Shown here: positions 1 to 8,664 of the stretch, in pieces
Numbering within the stretch: the first letter of the stretch is position 1
How the letters are laid out: the number at the start of each line of letters is the position of its first letter
DNA from: Microbacterium keratanolyticum
GTDB lineage: Bacteria; Actinomycetota; Actinomycetes; Actinomycetales; Microbacteriaceae
Direction of reading: 5' to 3'
Assembly: GCF_016907255.1 (NCBI RefSeq)
Contig: NZ_JAFBBQ010000001.1
Coordinates: 868,001-932,000, forward strand
Length of the DNA: 64,000 bases
The notes under the pieces: model-generated
Databases searched by the model: none
Seen by the model: the letters and a program-made list of their open reading frames with translations, nothing else
Told to the model about the DNA's origin: nothing
Translations under genes and position numbers: made by a program

Positions 1-64
1 AGAGAGGTGAACACGGCCTTGATTGTACGGAGCATCCCTATGCGTCTCCGGGGAAGACTCATAC

Positions 65-86
65 CCGTGTGGGGTACCTCACACGG
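65..86 (-). terminator. Palindrome at the end of the histidine phosphatase gene
   Basis: Arms CCGTGTG and CACACGG flank GGTACC with one mismatched pair, so this 22-bp inverted repeat spans the TGA stop of the gene that ends at 79. It lies where a terminator is expected. There is no U-tract and almost no loop, so the function is inferred. Bases 1-64 show no gene I can support. Confidence 0.4.
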
Positions 87-708
87 CCCCGACGTCGACG
101 GCACCACCGGTCACCGCGGGGGCGGCGTAGGCGACCTCACGCCAGACGTCACCCACCCGCTCGAATGAGGTGACGCTGGAGAGGTCGCATCGGCGTGTGC
201 GCGGGTCGTGCCGGAGCGGGAGACCCGCAACCCGCAGGTGCGTGATCCAGATGGGCGCCTGGTGCGAGACGAACACGACGTCACCGGACTCGGCACCGTG
301 CCAGGCCTCATCCATCGCCTCCAGCATGCGCGCCGCGATCGACTCGTACGGCTCCCCCCAGCTCGGCAACGACGGCTGGCGCAGGTGCCACCAGTTGCGC
401 GGGTCCATGAGGGCGCGCTTCATCTGCCGCCCCTCGAAGACGTTCGTCGGCTCGATGATGCGCTCATCCAGCACCGGTTCGAGGTCGAAGCGCTCGGCGA
501 ACGGTGCAGCCGATTCCTGGGTCCGCTCCAGCGGCGAGCAGCGCAACGCCGTGACCGGTCGTCCGAGCGTCGCAACGTACTCGGCGGCGGCACGGGCCAT
601 CTGACGCCCGGCATCGCTCAGCCGGTAGTTCGGAAGCCGCCCGTAGAGGACGCGGGTCGGGTTGTGGACCTCACCGTGGCGAACCAGGTGCAGACGTTCA
701 GCGGGCAT
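79..708 (-). CDS. Histidine phosphatase family protein (phosphoglycerate mutase-like)
   Basis: The 209-residue protein belongs to the histidine phosphatase superfamily, whose members transfer phosphate through a covalent phosphohistidine. The RHGE motif is at residues 10-13, with His11 as the nucleophile. A conserved Arg (R62) sits in SPLERTQES, and the second catalytic His is H149 in VFVSHQAP. There is no signal peptide or membrane segment, so it should be cytoplasmic. The ATG at 708 is supported by a TAGACT hexamer ending six bases upstream, which suggests a leaderless transcript. The substrate cannot be told from sequence; phosphoglycerate mutase, cobalamin-type phosphatase or a general phosphatase are all possible. 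Confidence 0.88.
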   Translation of the reverse strand: MPAERLHLVRHGEVHNPTRVLYGRLPNYRLSDAGRQMARAAAEYVATLGRPVTALRCSPLERTQESAAPFAERFDLEPVLDERIIEPTNVFEGRQMKRALMDPRNWWHLRQPSLPSWGEPYESIAARMLEAMDEAWHGAESGDVVFVSHQAPIWITHLRVAGLPLRHDPRTRRCDLSSVTSFERVGDVWREVAYAAPAVTGGAVDVGAV

Positions 709-714
709 GGCCCC

Positions 715-720
715 AGTCTA
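715..720 (-). promoter_or_regulatory. Leaderless -10 element for the histidine phosphatase gene
   Basis: TAGACT on the minus strand is followed by six bases (GGGGCC) and then ATG. TANNNT-N6-ATG is the known arrangement for leaderless actinobacterial mRNAs, and no Shine-Dalgarno sequence is present. Confidence 0.65.
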
Positions 721-721
721 G

Positions 722-751
722 GGAGAGCGGATGCCGCGGCATCCGCTCTCC
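722..751 (-). terminator. 30-bp perfect palindrome after the DUF5684 gene
   Basis: Each arm is 15 bases and the repeat is perfect, with no loop, centred on CCGCGG. It follows the stop of the DUF5684 gene (758) and ends two bases before the -10 of the next gene. It therefore fits a terminator insulating two same-strand genes. No U-tract follows. Confidence 0.6.
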
Positions 752-757
752 TGAGGT

Positions 758-1123
758 TCAGACCTTGCGGTACTCGGCGCTGCCGAATCCGATGATCAGG
801 TGACCGATGTACGGGAAGAGGAACAGCAGGAAGAACGAGAAGACGCCGCCCTTGCCGAAGTTTCGTCCTTCCTTGATCGCCACGACGATCGCGAAGATCA
901 CGTTGACGATGGGGATCAGGTAGAGCAGCGCCGCCCACCCGGTCATGCCGGCGATCTTCACGAGGAAGATCCAGTTGACGATCGGGATCAGCGCGAGGAT
1001 GCCCGGGTAGCCCGCCTTCGAGAACACGCGCCACATGGTGACGGCGTAGACGATGTAGAAGATCACACCCCAGACGACGGAGGTGGTCGAGAGCAGCTGC
1101 TCGCTGATGAGATTCGAATCCAT
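758..1123 (-). CDS. DUF5684-type small membrane protein
   Basis: This 121-residue protein has four hydrophobic segments and the typical DUF5684 pattern: GYPGILALIPIVN, then GWAALLYLIPIVNVI, then a charged KEGRNFGKGG stretch and a final membrane helix. The ATG at 1123 is chosen because it is preceded by CAGGAG at good spacing; a longer frame would add a basic tail with no membrane character. The biochemical role of the family is unknown to me, and this copy has no signal-peptidase domain attached. It appears monocistronic, with its own -10 inside the end of the MerR gene and a strong palindrome behind it. Confidence 0.8.
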   Translation of the reverse strand: MDSNLISEQLLSTTSVVWGVIFYIVYAVTMWRVFSKAGYPGILALIPIVNWIFLVKIAGMTGWAALLYLIPIVNVIFAIVVAIKEGRNFGKGGVFSFFLLFLFPYIGHLIIGFGSAEYRKV

Positions 1124-1172
1124 GGTGGCTCCTGAAGAGGTAGTGCGGAGGACGAACGGAAACTTCGGCCAG

Positions 1173-1178
1173 AGTCTA
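1173..1178 (-). promoter_or_regulatory. -10 element for the DUF5684 gene
   Basis: TAGACT on the minus strand lies about 50 bases upstream of the ATG at 1123 and overlaps the last codons of the MerR gene. It implies a leader of about 40 nt that carries the CAGGAG ribosome site. Confidence 0.4.
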
Positions 1179-1595
1179 GCGATCCGCACCCCCGACGCGC
1201 GCGAGGACATCGGCGACACTCGCCTGGAACCGCGGGCAGGTGGCGATGTCGTGTGCACGGCAGCCCAGCGCGTGCTCCGTCATCTCGCGCGAGAGGCGGA
1301 TCTCCTCCGCGCGACGGTCAAGTTCGTCCAGGTGCTGCTGCAGCACAGCGTGCCGTCCGGCGCTGCCGTCGTCCAGGAGCACCACGATCTGCTCGAGTGT
1401 CATTCCCGCCGCTTTGCTGCGCTGGATCACGGCGATGCGCACGACGTCGTTCTCGCCATAGCGACGGCGCCCGGCAGAGTCGCGCGCGGGCCGCAGCAGC
1501 CCGACGCTCTCCCAATGACGGAGCACGTTCGTCGGCAGCCCGAAGCGCCCCGCGACCTCGCCGACCGACCACAGGCCCTGCGCACTTGACTTCAT
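1176..1595 (-). CDS. MerR family transcriptional regulator
   Basis: The 139-residue protein starts with the MerR winged helix: WSVGEVAGRFGL and LRHWESVGLLRP at residues 9-36, then GRRRYGENDV. A dimerisation helix follows at about 80-105. Two cysteines at 112 and 120, in GCRAHDIATC, lie where metal- or redox-sensing MerR proteins often carry ligands, so thiol or metal sensing is possible but unproven. It diverges from a flavoprotein disulfide reductase-like gene, the likely target. Its ATG lies inside a perfect 9+9 inverted repeat, so binding there would also cover its own start. No other good start codon exists nearby. Confidence 0.9.
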   Translation of the reverse strand: MKSSAQGLWSVGEVAGRFGLPTNVLRHWESVGLLRPARDSAGRRRYGENDVVRIAVIQRSKAAGMTLEQIVVLLDDGSAGRHAVLQQHLDELDRRAEEIRLSREMTEHALGCRAHDIATCPRFQASVADVLARVGGADR

Positions 1596-1609
1596 GTTGA
1601 CATGAAGTC
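1588..1609. promoter_or_regulatory. Palindromic operator covering the MerR start codon
   Basis: GACTTCATG-TTGA-CATGAAGTC is a perfect 9-bp inverted repeat with a 4-bp spacer between the divergent MerR and flavoprotein genes. The CAT at 1593-1595 is the MerR start codon. MerR proteins bind such dyads, so this is the obvious candidate site. Confidence 0.7.
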
Positions 1610-1665
1610 ACAGACTGACGGAAACCGCAAGAGGGCGCCTGGTGCGCAGACGAGAGGACGATGAG

Positions 1666-2574
1666 ATGAACGACGTGATCGTGATCGGTGGCGGGCCCGC
1701 AGGACTGCAGGCTGCCTTGACTCTCGGCCGGATGCACCGCAGCGTCGTGCTGCTCGATTCCGGCGAGTACCGCAACGCCGGGGTGCGGCACATGCACAAC
1801 ATGATCGGCAATGACGGGCGCGACCCCGGAGACCTGCGCGCCGCGGCACGTCGCGAGCTCACTGCCTACCCGACCGTGTCGATCCGCGACATCGCCGCGA
1901 GCGAGGTGACGGGAAGCGCGGGCGAGTTCGCGGTGCGCCTCGCGGACGGCTCCGACATCCACGCACGGCATGTGCTGCTCGCAACGGGGATCGCGGATGA
2001 TCTGCCCCCGGTGCCGGGTCTTGCCGAGGCGTGGACCGTCACAGCGTTCACCTGCCCGTTCTGCGACGGCCATGAGTTCGCAGGCCAGAACATCGCGATC
2101 CTCGGCGGCGGCCCGCGCGCTGCCCATCTCATCGGCCTGCTCGCACCGATCGTCGGAGGCATCACCGTGCTGCCCGTAGGCGCATCGCTGTCCGCTGACG
2201 ACCATGCGGCCCTGGACGCGACGGGTGCGCACCTCTCCGAGCTGCCGGCGACCGCGATCGCGCACACGTCCGACGGTGTGCGGATCACCACCGAGAACGA
2301 CGAATTCACCGTCGCGGGCATCTTCGTCGCGGCAGCCACGTCGCGGCAGCGCGCCCCCTTCGCGGAGGAGCTCGGCCTCACCATCCATGCCTCCGGCGCG
2401 ATCTCGACGGACGACTTCGGCCGCACGTCCGCACCCGGCATCTGGGCGGCGGGCGACCTCGCGCATCGCGCGTCGCTGCCCGGGCCCATGGCATCCGTCC
2501 TCGCCGCGGCATCCGCGGGACAGACAGCGGCAGCCATGATCGTCGCCGAACTCGCCGCGCAGCGCCCCGCATAG
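1666..2574 (+). CDS. NAD(P)/FAD-dependent oxidoreductase, thioredoxin reductase-like
   Basis: The 302-residue flavoprotein has the FAD-binding GGGPAG at residues 8-13, a redox CPFC pair (C130, C133) followed by DGHEF in the position used by bacterial thioredoxin reductases, a second dinucleotide motif GGGPRAAH near 147, and the late GIWAAGDLA motif that contacts FAD. The second motif is less regular than in a true TrxB, so the partner may not be thioredoxin. The ATG at 1666 follows GAGAGGACG; an in-frame GTG upstream is less likely. It diverges from a MerR regulator and is probably controlled by it. Confidence 0.87.
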   Translation: MNDVIVIGGGPAGLQAALTLGRMHRSVVLLDSGEYRNAGVRHMHNMIGNDGRDPGDLRAAARRELTAYPTVSIRDIAASEVTGSAGEFAVRLADGSDIHARHVLLATGIADDLPPVPGLAEAWTVTAFTCPFCDGHEFAGQNIAILGGGPRAAHLIGLLAPIVGGITVLPVGASLSADDHAALDATGAHLSELPATAIAHTSDGVRITTENDEFTVAGIFVAAATSRQRAPFAEELGLTIHASGAISTDDFGRTSAPGIWAAGDLAHRASLPGPMASVLAAASAGQTAAAMIVAELAAQRPA

Positions 2575-2577
2575 AAT
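2572..2577 (+). promoter_or_regulatory. -10 element for aspS
   Basis: TAGAAT overlaps the TAG stop of the upstream reductase gene and lies 40 bases before the aspS GTG. It leaves a leader of about 33 nt that contains CAGGAGGAA. No clear -35 is seen. Confidence 0.5.
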
Positions 2578-2616
2578 GGCCAGGTTCCCTATTTCCCCGA
2601 TCAGGAGGAATCTTCC

Positions 2617-4398
2617 GTGCTTCGCACTCACACGATCGGCTCTCTGCGAGCCGAGCACACCGGCCAGACCGTCACCCTCACGGGTTGGGTCGATCGCCGT
2701 CGCGATCACGGAGGAGTCGCTTTCATCGATCTTCGCGATGCATCGGGCATCGCGCAGATCGTCATCCGCGACGAGGAGATCGCGCACCCGCTGCGCAGCG
2801 AGTTCGTTCTGAAGGTCACGGGCGAGGTCTCCCGCCGCCCCGCAGGCAACGAGAACCCGAACCTGCCCACGGGTGAGATCGAGGTCATCGCGTCCGAGGT
2901 CGAGGTGCTCAACGAGTCCGCGCCGCTGCCGTTCCAGGTGTCGACCGCTCTCGCCGACAGCGAGACGGTGGGTGAAGAGGCGCGCCTCAAGCACCGCTAC
3001 CTCGACCTGCGCCGCCCGACCACGGCGAACGCGATCCGCCTGCGCTCGCAGGTCTACAAGGCCATCCGCGACGTCCTGCACGACGAGGACTTCGTCGAGG
3101 TCGAGACCCCGACGCTGACGCGCTCGACGCCGGAGGGCGCGCGCGACTTCCTGGTGCCCGCACGTCTGCACCCGGGCAGCTGGTACGCACTGCCGCAGTC
3201 GCCGCAGCTGTTCAAGCAGCTGCTCATGGTGGGTGGCGTGGAGAAGTACTTCCAGATCGCACGCTGCTACCGCGATGAGGACTTCCGTGCCGATCGTCAG
3301 CCCGAGTTCACGCAGCTCGACATCGAGATGAGCTTCGTCGAGCAGGAAGACGTCATCACGCTGATGGAGTCGCTCATCCAGGCGATGTGGAAGACGATCG
3401 GCGTCGATGTGGCGCTGCCGCTGCCGCGCATGACCTACGCCGAGGCGATGGCGAAGTACGGCTCCGACAAGCCCGACCTGCGCTTCGGGCTTGAGCTCGT
3501 CGAGGCGACCGAGTACTTCTCCGAGACGACCTTCCGCGTCTTCCAGGCCGAGTACGTCGGCGCCGTGGTGATGCCCGGCGGCGCGAGCCAGCCGCGCAAG
3601 GCGCTTGACGCCTGGCAGGAGTGGGCCAAGCAGCGCGGAGCCCGTGGCCTTGCCTACGTGCTCTTCAACGAGGACGGCACTCTCGGCGGCCCTGTCGCCA
3701 AGAACCTGTCCGAGACCGAGCAGGCAGGTCTCGCCGAGCTCGTCGGCGCCTCTGTCGGCGACTGCGTCTTCTTCGCAGCCGGAGCGACCAAGCCCAGCCG
3801 CGCGTTGCTCGGTGCGGCGCGTGTCGAGATCGGCCGCCGCCTCGGCCTGCTCGACCCCGACACGTTCGCGTTCACCTGGGTCCTGGATGCCCCGATGTTC
3901 GAGCCCGCTTCCGAGGCTGTCGCCTCGGGCGATGTGGCCGTGGGTGCGGGTGCCTGGACGGCCGTCCACCACGCCTTCACGGGTCCGAAGCCCGAGTTCG
4001 CCGACACCTTCGACACCGACCCGGGCTCGGCTCTCGCCTACGCGTACGACATCGTGTGCAACGGCTCGGAGCTCGGTGGCGGCTCGATCCGCATCCACCG
4101 CGAGGACGTGCAGAAGCGCGTGTTCAACGTGATGGGCATCACCGACGAGCAGGCGGATGAGAAGTTTGGCTTCCTGCTCGAGGCGTTCAAGTTCGGCGCT
4201 CCCCCGCACGGTGGAATCGCGCTCGGCATGGACCGCGTCATGCAGCACCTCACGAAGACCGAGTCGATCCGCGACGTCATCGCGTTCCCGAAGTCGGGTG
4301 GCGGCTTCGACCCGCTCACCGAGGCTCCCGGCGTCATCTCGCCGGAGCAGCGCGCCGAGGCGGGCGTCGACTTCGTCCCGGAGGACGCCGACGCCTGA
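2617..4398 (+). CDS. aspS: Aspartate--tRNA ligase, probably non-discriminating (Asp/Asn)
   Basis: The 593-residue protein is a full-length bacterial class II AspRS. It has an N-terminal OB-fold anticodon domain (about 1-110), motif 2 around [15 protein letters not shown], an inserted GAD domain (about 285-420) and motif 3 [13 protein letters not shown] near the C-terminus. The loop reads RRRDHGG with His at residue 31. In characterised enzymes His at this position marks the non-discriminating form that also charges tRNA-Asn, which is then amidated by GatCAB; discriminating enzymes such as that of E. coli have Leu there. That assignment is inference. The start is GTG, preceded by a strong AGGAGG. 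A large convergent hairpin follows the stop. Confidence 0.97.
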   Translation: MLRTHTIGSLRAEHTGQTVTLTGWVDRRRDHGGVAFIDLRDASGIAQIVIRDEEIAHPLRSEFVLKVTGEVSRRPAGNENPNLPTGEIEVIASEVEVLNESAPLPFQVSTALADSETVGEEARLKHRYLDLRRPTTANAIRLRSQVYKAIRDVLHDEDFVEVETPTLTRSTPEGARDFLVPARLHPGSWYALPQSPQLFKQLLMVGGVEKYFQIARCYRDEDFRADRQPEFTQLDIEMSFVEQEDVITLMESLIQAMWKTIGVDVALPLPRMTYAEAMAKYGSDKPDLRFGLELVEATEYFSETTFRVFQAEYVGAVVMPGGASQPRKALDAWQEWAKQRGARGLAYVLFNEDGTLGGPVAKNLSETEQAGLAELVGASVGDCVFFAAGATKPSRALLGAARVEIGRRLGLLDPDTFAFTWVLDAPMFEPASEAVASGDVAVGAGAWTAVHHAFTGPKPEFADTFDTDPGSALAYAYDIVCNGSELGGGSIRIHREDVQKRVFNVMGITDEQADEKFGFLLEAFKFGAPPHGGIALGMDRVMQHLTKTESIRDVIAFPKSGGGFDPLTEAPGVISPEQRAEAGVDFVPEDADA

Positions 4399-4410
4399 GC
4401 ATCCGCTCTT

Positions 4411-4488
4411 CGAGACCCCGCTCTCTCGCCGAGACCCCGTGTCGCCTGCGCAGGCAACACGGGGTCTCGGCGTTGAAGCGGGGTCTCG
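4411..4488. terminator. Nested bidirectional hairpin between aspS and the TauE gene
   Basis: A 46-bp palindrome at 4427-4472, with one mismatched pair, has 16-base perfect outer arms (CGCCGAGACCCCGTGT) and an inner GCCTGCGCAGGC. A second pair of arms, CGAGACCCCGCT at 4411 and AGCGGGGTCTCG at 4477, encloses it. The word GAGACCCCG therefore occurs twice in each orientation. It lies between convergent genes and should terminate both. Confidence 0.75.
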
Positions 4489-4492
4489 GCGT

Positions 4493-5320
4493 TTAGAGGG
4501 CCCCCGCGAACAGCGGCGCGAGGTTCTCGTTCCACACGTCGAGACCGAGCTTGCCGATGAGCAGCACGACGACTGAGAGAAACACCCAGCGGATGAAGGT
4601 CGTGCCGCGCGAGATCGCCATGCGCGAGCCGAGATAGCTGCCGGCGATGTTTGCGACCGCGAGGATCCCGCCGAGGATCCAGAGCACGGCTCCGTGCGGG
4701 ATGAACAGCAGCAGCGCCCCGGTGTTGGTGGCGAGGTTCACGATCTTCGCCTTCGCACTCGCCTGCAGGAAGTCGTAGCCGAGCAGGCCGACGAGGGCGA
4801 TGATGAGGAAGGTGCCGGTGCCCGGGCCGATGAGGCCGTCGTAGAAGCCGATGACGAGTCCGGATGCGCCGGCCGCGATGTGGTGCTTGTGCCCGCGGAA
4901 GCGGAGCATCGTCGCCGCCCCCATCTGCGGCTTCAGCGCTGTGAACAGCGCGACGGCGAGGAGCGCCACGACGATGATGGGTTTGAATGCCGATGCGGGC
5001 AGTGCGGTGGCGAGACTCGCGCCGCCGAAGGATCCGGCGAGCGCGATGAGCGCCATCGGTATCGCCGTGCGGATGTCGGGTTTCGCGCGCCGGTAGTAGG
5101 TCGCGCTGCTCGTCGCGGTGCCGAAGACGGAGGCCAGCTTGTTCGTCGCGAGGGCCTGCACGGGTGTGATCCCGGGGATCAGCAGCAGCGCGGGCAGTTG
5201 CAGCAGGCCGCCGCCGCCCACGACGGCGTCGATCCATCCGGCGCCGAATGCGGCCACGACGATCAGCAGGAGCATGCCCCAGGTGAGCTGCTCGAGGCCG
5301 AGGAACGCGCCGATCTCCAT
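4493..5320 (-). CDS. TauE/SafE family membrane exporter
   Basis: The 275-residue protein has about eight membrane helices and the two-repeat pattern of the TauE/SafE (DUF81) family. It has GAGWIDAVVGGGGLLQLPALL early in repeat one, then NKLASVFGTATSSATYYRR, and GFYDGLIGPGTGTFLI opening repeat two. Family members move sulfite, sulfoacetate or related anions across the inner membrane; the substrate here is unknown. The ATG at 5318-5320 is only 26 bases from the ATG of the divergent GNAT gene, so both promoters must overlap the opposite gene or its start. Confidence 0.88.
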   Translation of the reverse strand: MEIGAFLGLEQLTWGMLLLIVVAAFGAGWIDAVVGGGGLLQLPALLLIPGITPVQALATNKLASVFGTATSSATYYRRAKPDIRTAIPMALIALAGSFGGASLATALPASAFKPIIVVALLAVALFTALKPQMGAATMLRFRGHKHHIAAGASGLVIGFYDGLIGPGTGTFLIIALVGLLGYDFLQASAKAKIVNLATNTGALLLFIPHGAVLWILGGILAVANIAGSYLGSRMAISRGTTFIRWVFLSVVVLLIGKLGLDVWNENLAPLFAGAL

Positions 5321-5346
5321 TGCTCTCAGGATGCCAGACTGAGGGC

Positions 5347-5874
5347 ATGCTCGATGCCCTGCCTCTTCCGTTTCCGTTCGAATCCCGCGCGGGTGCCGCT
5401 ACGCTGCGCCGCGCTGAGCGCGACGACGCCGATGCCGTGATCGCGCTCCTCGCGGACGACCCGATCAGCGCCGCACGCGGTGATGTGGCATCCGATGCCG
5501 ATCGCCCTCTCTACCTCGCCGCCTTCCGCGATGTGCTCGCGAGCCCGGGCAACGATCTGCTCGTGATCGAACTCGACGGCGCCATCGTCGGCACGCTGCA
5601 GCTCACGCTGATTCCCGGGATGGCTCGCCGCGGCGCCCTGCGTCTGCTCGTCGAAGCCGTGCGGGTGAGCAGTGCCCTGCGCTCGTCCGGAATCGGCTCC
5701 GCGGCGATGCGCTGGGTGACCGACGACGCGGCGCCTGCGCTCGATGCAGCGATGGTGCAGCTGACATCGGATGCTGCGCGCACCGACGCGCACCGGTTCT
5801 ACGAGAACCTCGGGTTCACCGGCTCGCACCTCGGATTCAAGTACGTCATTCCCTCGGAGAGCACGGCACGATAG
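5347..5874 (+). CDS. GNAT family N-acetyltransferase
   Basis: The 175-residue protein has the GNAT fold: ATLRRAERDDADAVIALLADD at the start, a central strand VIELDGAIVGTLQLT, the acetyl-CoA loop region SALRSSGIGSAAM (an RxxGxG/A variant), and the terminal AHRFYENLGF typical of small-molecule or protein acetyltransferases. The ATG at 5347 is preferred to an in-frame TTG at 5320 because the extra residues have no family match and the TTG would overlap the divergent gene's start. The acceptor is unknown. Confidence 0.9.
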   Translation: MLDALPLPFPFESRAGAATLRRAERDDADAVIALLADDPISAARGDVASDADRPLYLAAFRDVLASPGNDLLVIELDGAIVGTLQLTLIPGMARRGALRLLVEAVRVSSALRSSGIGSAAMRWVTDDAAPALDAAMVQLTSDAARTDAHRFYENLGFTGSHLGFKYVIPSESTAR

Positions 5875-5910
5875 CGTCTGAGCAATACCCCACCCCGAGG
5901 GAGGAACCCC

Positions 5911-6093
5911 ATGGCAGGAAAGTTCGAACTCTACGAAGACAAGGCGGGCGACTACCGCTTTCGCCTGAAGGCGGGCAACGGCGAAGTCATCGCGACAGGC
6001 CAGGGCTACGCCTCGAAGGCCGGTGCCCTCAACGGCATCGATTCTGTGCGCCGCAATGCCGCGGACGCGGAGGTCATCGAGGTCGAGAGCTGA
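5911..6093 (+). CDS. YegP-like DUF1508 protein
   Basis: This 60-residue protein is a single DUF1508 unit: GKFELYEDKAGDYRFRLKA, then GEVIATGQGYASKAGALNGI, then NAADAEVIEV. E. coli YegP has two such units. The fold is a small beta-alpha domain of unknown function, and no catalytic residues are known. A good GGGAGGAA ribosome site lies upstream, and a strong hairpin lies eight bases after the stop. Confidence 0.9.
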   Translation: MAGKFELYEDKAGDYRFRLKAGNGEVIATGQGYASKAGALNGIDSVRRNAADAEVIEVES

Positions 6094-6100
6094 CAGCGAG

Positions 6101-6138
6101 AGAAGGCGTCCCTCCGCACTCGCGGGAGGACGCCTTCT
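6101..6138. terminator. Bidirectional hairpin terminator
   Basis: The perfect 11-base arms AGAAGGCGTCC and GGACGCCTTCT have a 16-base loop. The hairpin sits between the convergent DUF1508 and DUF2156 genes. Confidence 0.75.
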
Positions 6139-6148
6139 GCGTCGGATG

Positions 6149-8650
6149 CTAGGGCGTGAGCGTCTTCGCCAGCGCCACGTACTCCTGCGGTGAGACCTCC
6201 GGCAGGTAGGCCTTTCCGATGGCGAGACCGATCGTCGGCAGCTGCGCGGGGTCTGCATAGGCCATGTAGATCGTGTGATACTCCGGGTTGAACTTGGCTT
6301 TGAACCGGAACAGCGACGTGAAGCCGTACGCGGGCTCCAGCACCTTCCCGAGCCAGCCGAGCAGACGAGTCATGACGGTCGCCTCCGGTGCCTCTTCGCC
6401 TGGCGCCAGAGGCTTCTCTGCGAGCGGTGCACCGGACAGGCTGATGACCTCGACGCCCTCCTCCTTCATGCGGAATGCCGCCGAGGCGATGATGAACTCC
6501 ATGATGCCGGGCATGGAACCGTCTCCGCGGCGCATGAAATCGATCGTCCAGCCGACGACACGTCCGTCCCGCCAGCTCGGCAGCCAGCTCGTGATCGCTT
6601 CAAGCCCGCCATTCTTGTTGAAGGCGAGATAGAGCGCGACGTCCGGATCCTTGAGCTCTGCCATCCCGCCGAGCGTGAAGCCCATCTCGGGCAGCTCCTT
6701 CTCAGAGACCCACTGCTCGCTGAGCGCCGTGATCTCCGCGGCGATCGTGGCAGGCAGGTCATCCCACGTCGACCAGAGGGTCGTGATGCCCTCACGTTCG
6801 CCCTTGTTGTACGCCTGCCGCACCTTCGCCCACGGCTTGCCGGTGAGTTCGAAAGTCCCGAGCGGGATCACGGTCTCCTCTCCCACGGACAGGTACTGCC
6901 ACCCGAAGTCCTGGAACGTCGCGAGGTGCTTCTCATGGAAGCTGTAGAAGACCGGGCTCCATCCCTGCGCGTCGCAGAAGTCGACGAAACCGCGGATGGT
7001 CGCAGCGGATCGCGTCTCGTCGCCCACAGGGTCGGACATCGTGAGGGCGATGCCGTTGATCACCCGGTAGGCGACAGCACCGGAGCCGTCGTCGGCGAAC
7101 CAGTATTCGTTGCCGGGCCAGGTGCCCATGAAGCCGAGGGTTCCTCCGCCGCCGGTGCGCAGCAGCTCTCGGAAGCGCTTCTCCCCCGCCGCATCCCGGT
7201 CGCTGGAGGTCGCCCGGTAGAGCACGAGCATGCCGATGATGACGATCACCCAGAACACCACACCGACCCACTGGTGCGCGAACAGCGCGAGTCCCTCGGT
7301 CGGCGCGACAGCCGCGGGCACCCCCTGCAGGAAGCCGGCGGGCAGGAACCGGCGCAGCGCATCGACGAGCACATCGCCGACACCGACCGGCACCGCGAAC
7401 GACGACATCGCGGTGAGCGCGATCACCACGTATGCCGTCGCCAGGAGGACGAAGGCCCCCAGCACGGTGAGCGCGAAGCGCGCGGATGCCTCCTTCGGCG
7501 CCCGCACGGCGAACCGACGGCGGGTGATCAGGAGCATCACCACGACCGCGATGGGGACGAGCACCGCGGCGACCGCCCAGAGAGCGAACTCCTCGCCGAC
7601 GATGTCGACGGTGGCGGTGTCGAGCAGCGCCAGCGTTCCGAGGCTCACCGCGGTCAGCACGGCGATCGCGATGTTCACGATCACGGCGAGAATCCACGCG
7701 GCACGGCGTCCGACCCGCAGCCCCCATGCGGCGAGAAGGCTGAGGGCGAGCGGCAGCAGGCTGAGCAGGAAGGGCCCGGCGCCCGCGCTGAGCGCCAGCG
7801 AGACATCCGCCACGCAGCGCTCGGAGAAATCATCGGCGCAGCGCTCAAGCACCTCACGTGCGTCCACTCCACGGAAACCTGCCACGGCGAGCGCGAGCGG
7901 ACCGTTGCCGATCCCCGAGATGAGCACGATCAGCGGTCCGAGGCCGGTGACGGCGACCATCGCGGCGACGAGCGTGCGCGTCTCCCCGTAGGAGCTGCGA
8001 TACAAGGCAGAGCCGGACGTACCTCGGGCGAGCAGCATCCCGACGAAGAGACCGATCACGGCGGCCAGCAGCCGGTAGATGCTGTCGGCGTCGCCCGCGT
8101 ACAGGGCGAACATGAGAACCCCGGCGAGGCCGATGAGACGGATGCGCCGCCGGAACAGCGCGGGTGCGAGGGCGCTTCCCGCCATCACCACACCGAAGAC
8201 ACCCACCGCCGGATCCAGAACCGTCTCCGCTTCAGCGGCGAGCGCCCACATCGCGCCGCCCTGCGCGGCCAGTGCCTCGATGCCGATTCCCGCGAGCATC
8301 GCCGCCACGCCGACCCCGAAGAAGAGCATCAGGGCGCGCAGCGACCCGAGCAGTCGCTCGGCGTAAGCCATAACGGTCAGCACGATCGCGAGGGTGAGTA
8401 CGAGATCGATCGCCGAGTCAACCAGAAGCAGGGCGGTGATGGGCGTCCACCAGGCCCCGGCGGCGAACGTCGTCAGCGGACTCGCGGCGAGTTCGAGCGG
8501 ATGGTTGCCCCACAGCGTGCCCCAGGCGAGCGCGGTCGTGACGAGGACGATGCTGAGCGCCACCGAGAAGGGATGCTGCCGCACATAACGACCGATGTGC
8601 CGCGCCACCCGCGTCACGGCCGGTTCGGGGCTATGCGTCTGCGTGGTCAT
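6149..8650 (-). CDS. DUF2156 (MprF-like) aminoacyl-phospholipid synthase with membrane domain
   Basis: The 833-residue protein has a long membrane region (about residues 25-480) and a soluble C-terminal DUF2156 domain (about 500-830). That domain contains GFMGTWPGNEYWF, a basic KPWAKVRQAYNKG segment and GWTIDFMRRG. MprF and related enzymes use aminoacyl-tRNA to add lysine or alanine to phosphatidylglycerol, reducing the negative charge of the membrane. The first six or so helices look more rhomboid-like than flippase-like: SPLTTF near 57, YAERLLGSLRALMLFFG, then VGVFGVVMAG where an active rhomboid would have GxSG. The serine is absent, so protease activity is not expected. It lies 14 bases behind a membrane esterase gene in one operon. 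Confidence 0.85.
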   Translation of the reverse strand: MTTQTHSPEPAVTRVARHIGRYVRQHPFSVALSIVLVTTALAWGTLWGNHPLELAASPLTTFAAGAWWTPITALLLVDSAIDLVLTLAIVLTVMAYAERLLGSLRALMLFFGVGVAAMLAGIGIEALAAQGGAMWALAAEAETVLDPAVGVFGVVMAGSALAPALFRRRIRLIGLAGVLMFALYAGDADSIYRLLAAVIGLFVGMLLARGTSGSALYRSSYGETRTLVAAMVAVTGLGPLIVLISGIGNGPLALAVAGFRGVDAREVLERCADDFSERCVADVSLALSAGAGPFLLSLLPLALSLLAAWGLRVGRRAAWILAVIVNIAIAVLTAVSLGTLALLDTATVDIVGEEFALWAVAAVLVPIAVVVMLLITRRRFAVRAPKEASARFALTVLGAFVLLATAYVVIALTAMSSFAVPVGVGDVLVDALRRFLPAGFLQGVPAAVAPTEGLALFAHQWVGVVFWVIVIIGMLVLYRATSSDRDAAGEKRFRELLRTGGGGTLGFMGTWPGNEYWFADDGSGAVAYRVINGIALTMSDPVGDETRSAATIRGFVDFCDAQGWSPVFYSFHEKHLATFQDFGWQYLSVGEETVIPLGTFELTGKPWAKVRQAYNKGEREGITTLWSTWDDLPATIAAEITALSEQWVSEKELPEMGFTLGGMAELKDPDVALYLAFNKNGGLEAITSWLPSWRDGRVVGWTIDFMRRGDGSMPGIMEFIIASAAFRMKEEGVEVISLSGAPLAEKPLAPGEEAPEATVMTRLLGWLGKVLEPAYGFTSLFRFKAKFNPEYHTIYMAYADPAQLPTIGLAIGKAYLPEVSPQEYVALAKTLTP

Positions 8651-8664
8651 GTTCGCCTTTCGGT

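Noticed and set aside
1318..4248. A 976-codon open frame on the minus strand antisense to aspS and the flavoprotein gene
   Set aside because: It is a GC-rich shadow frame: composition is Arg/His/Asp-rich with no domain, and both strands cannot carry these well-known genes at once.
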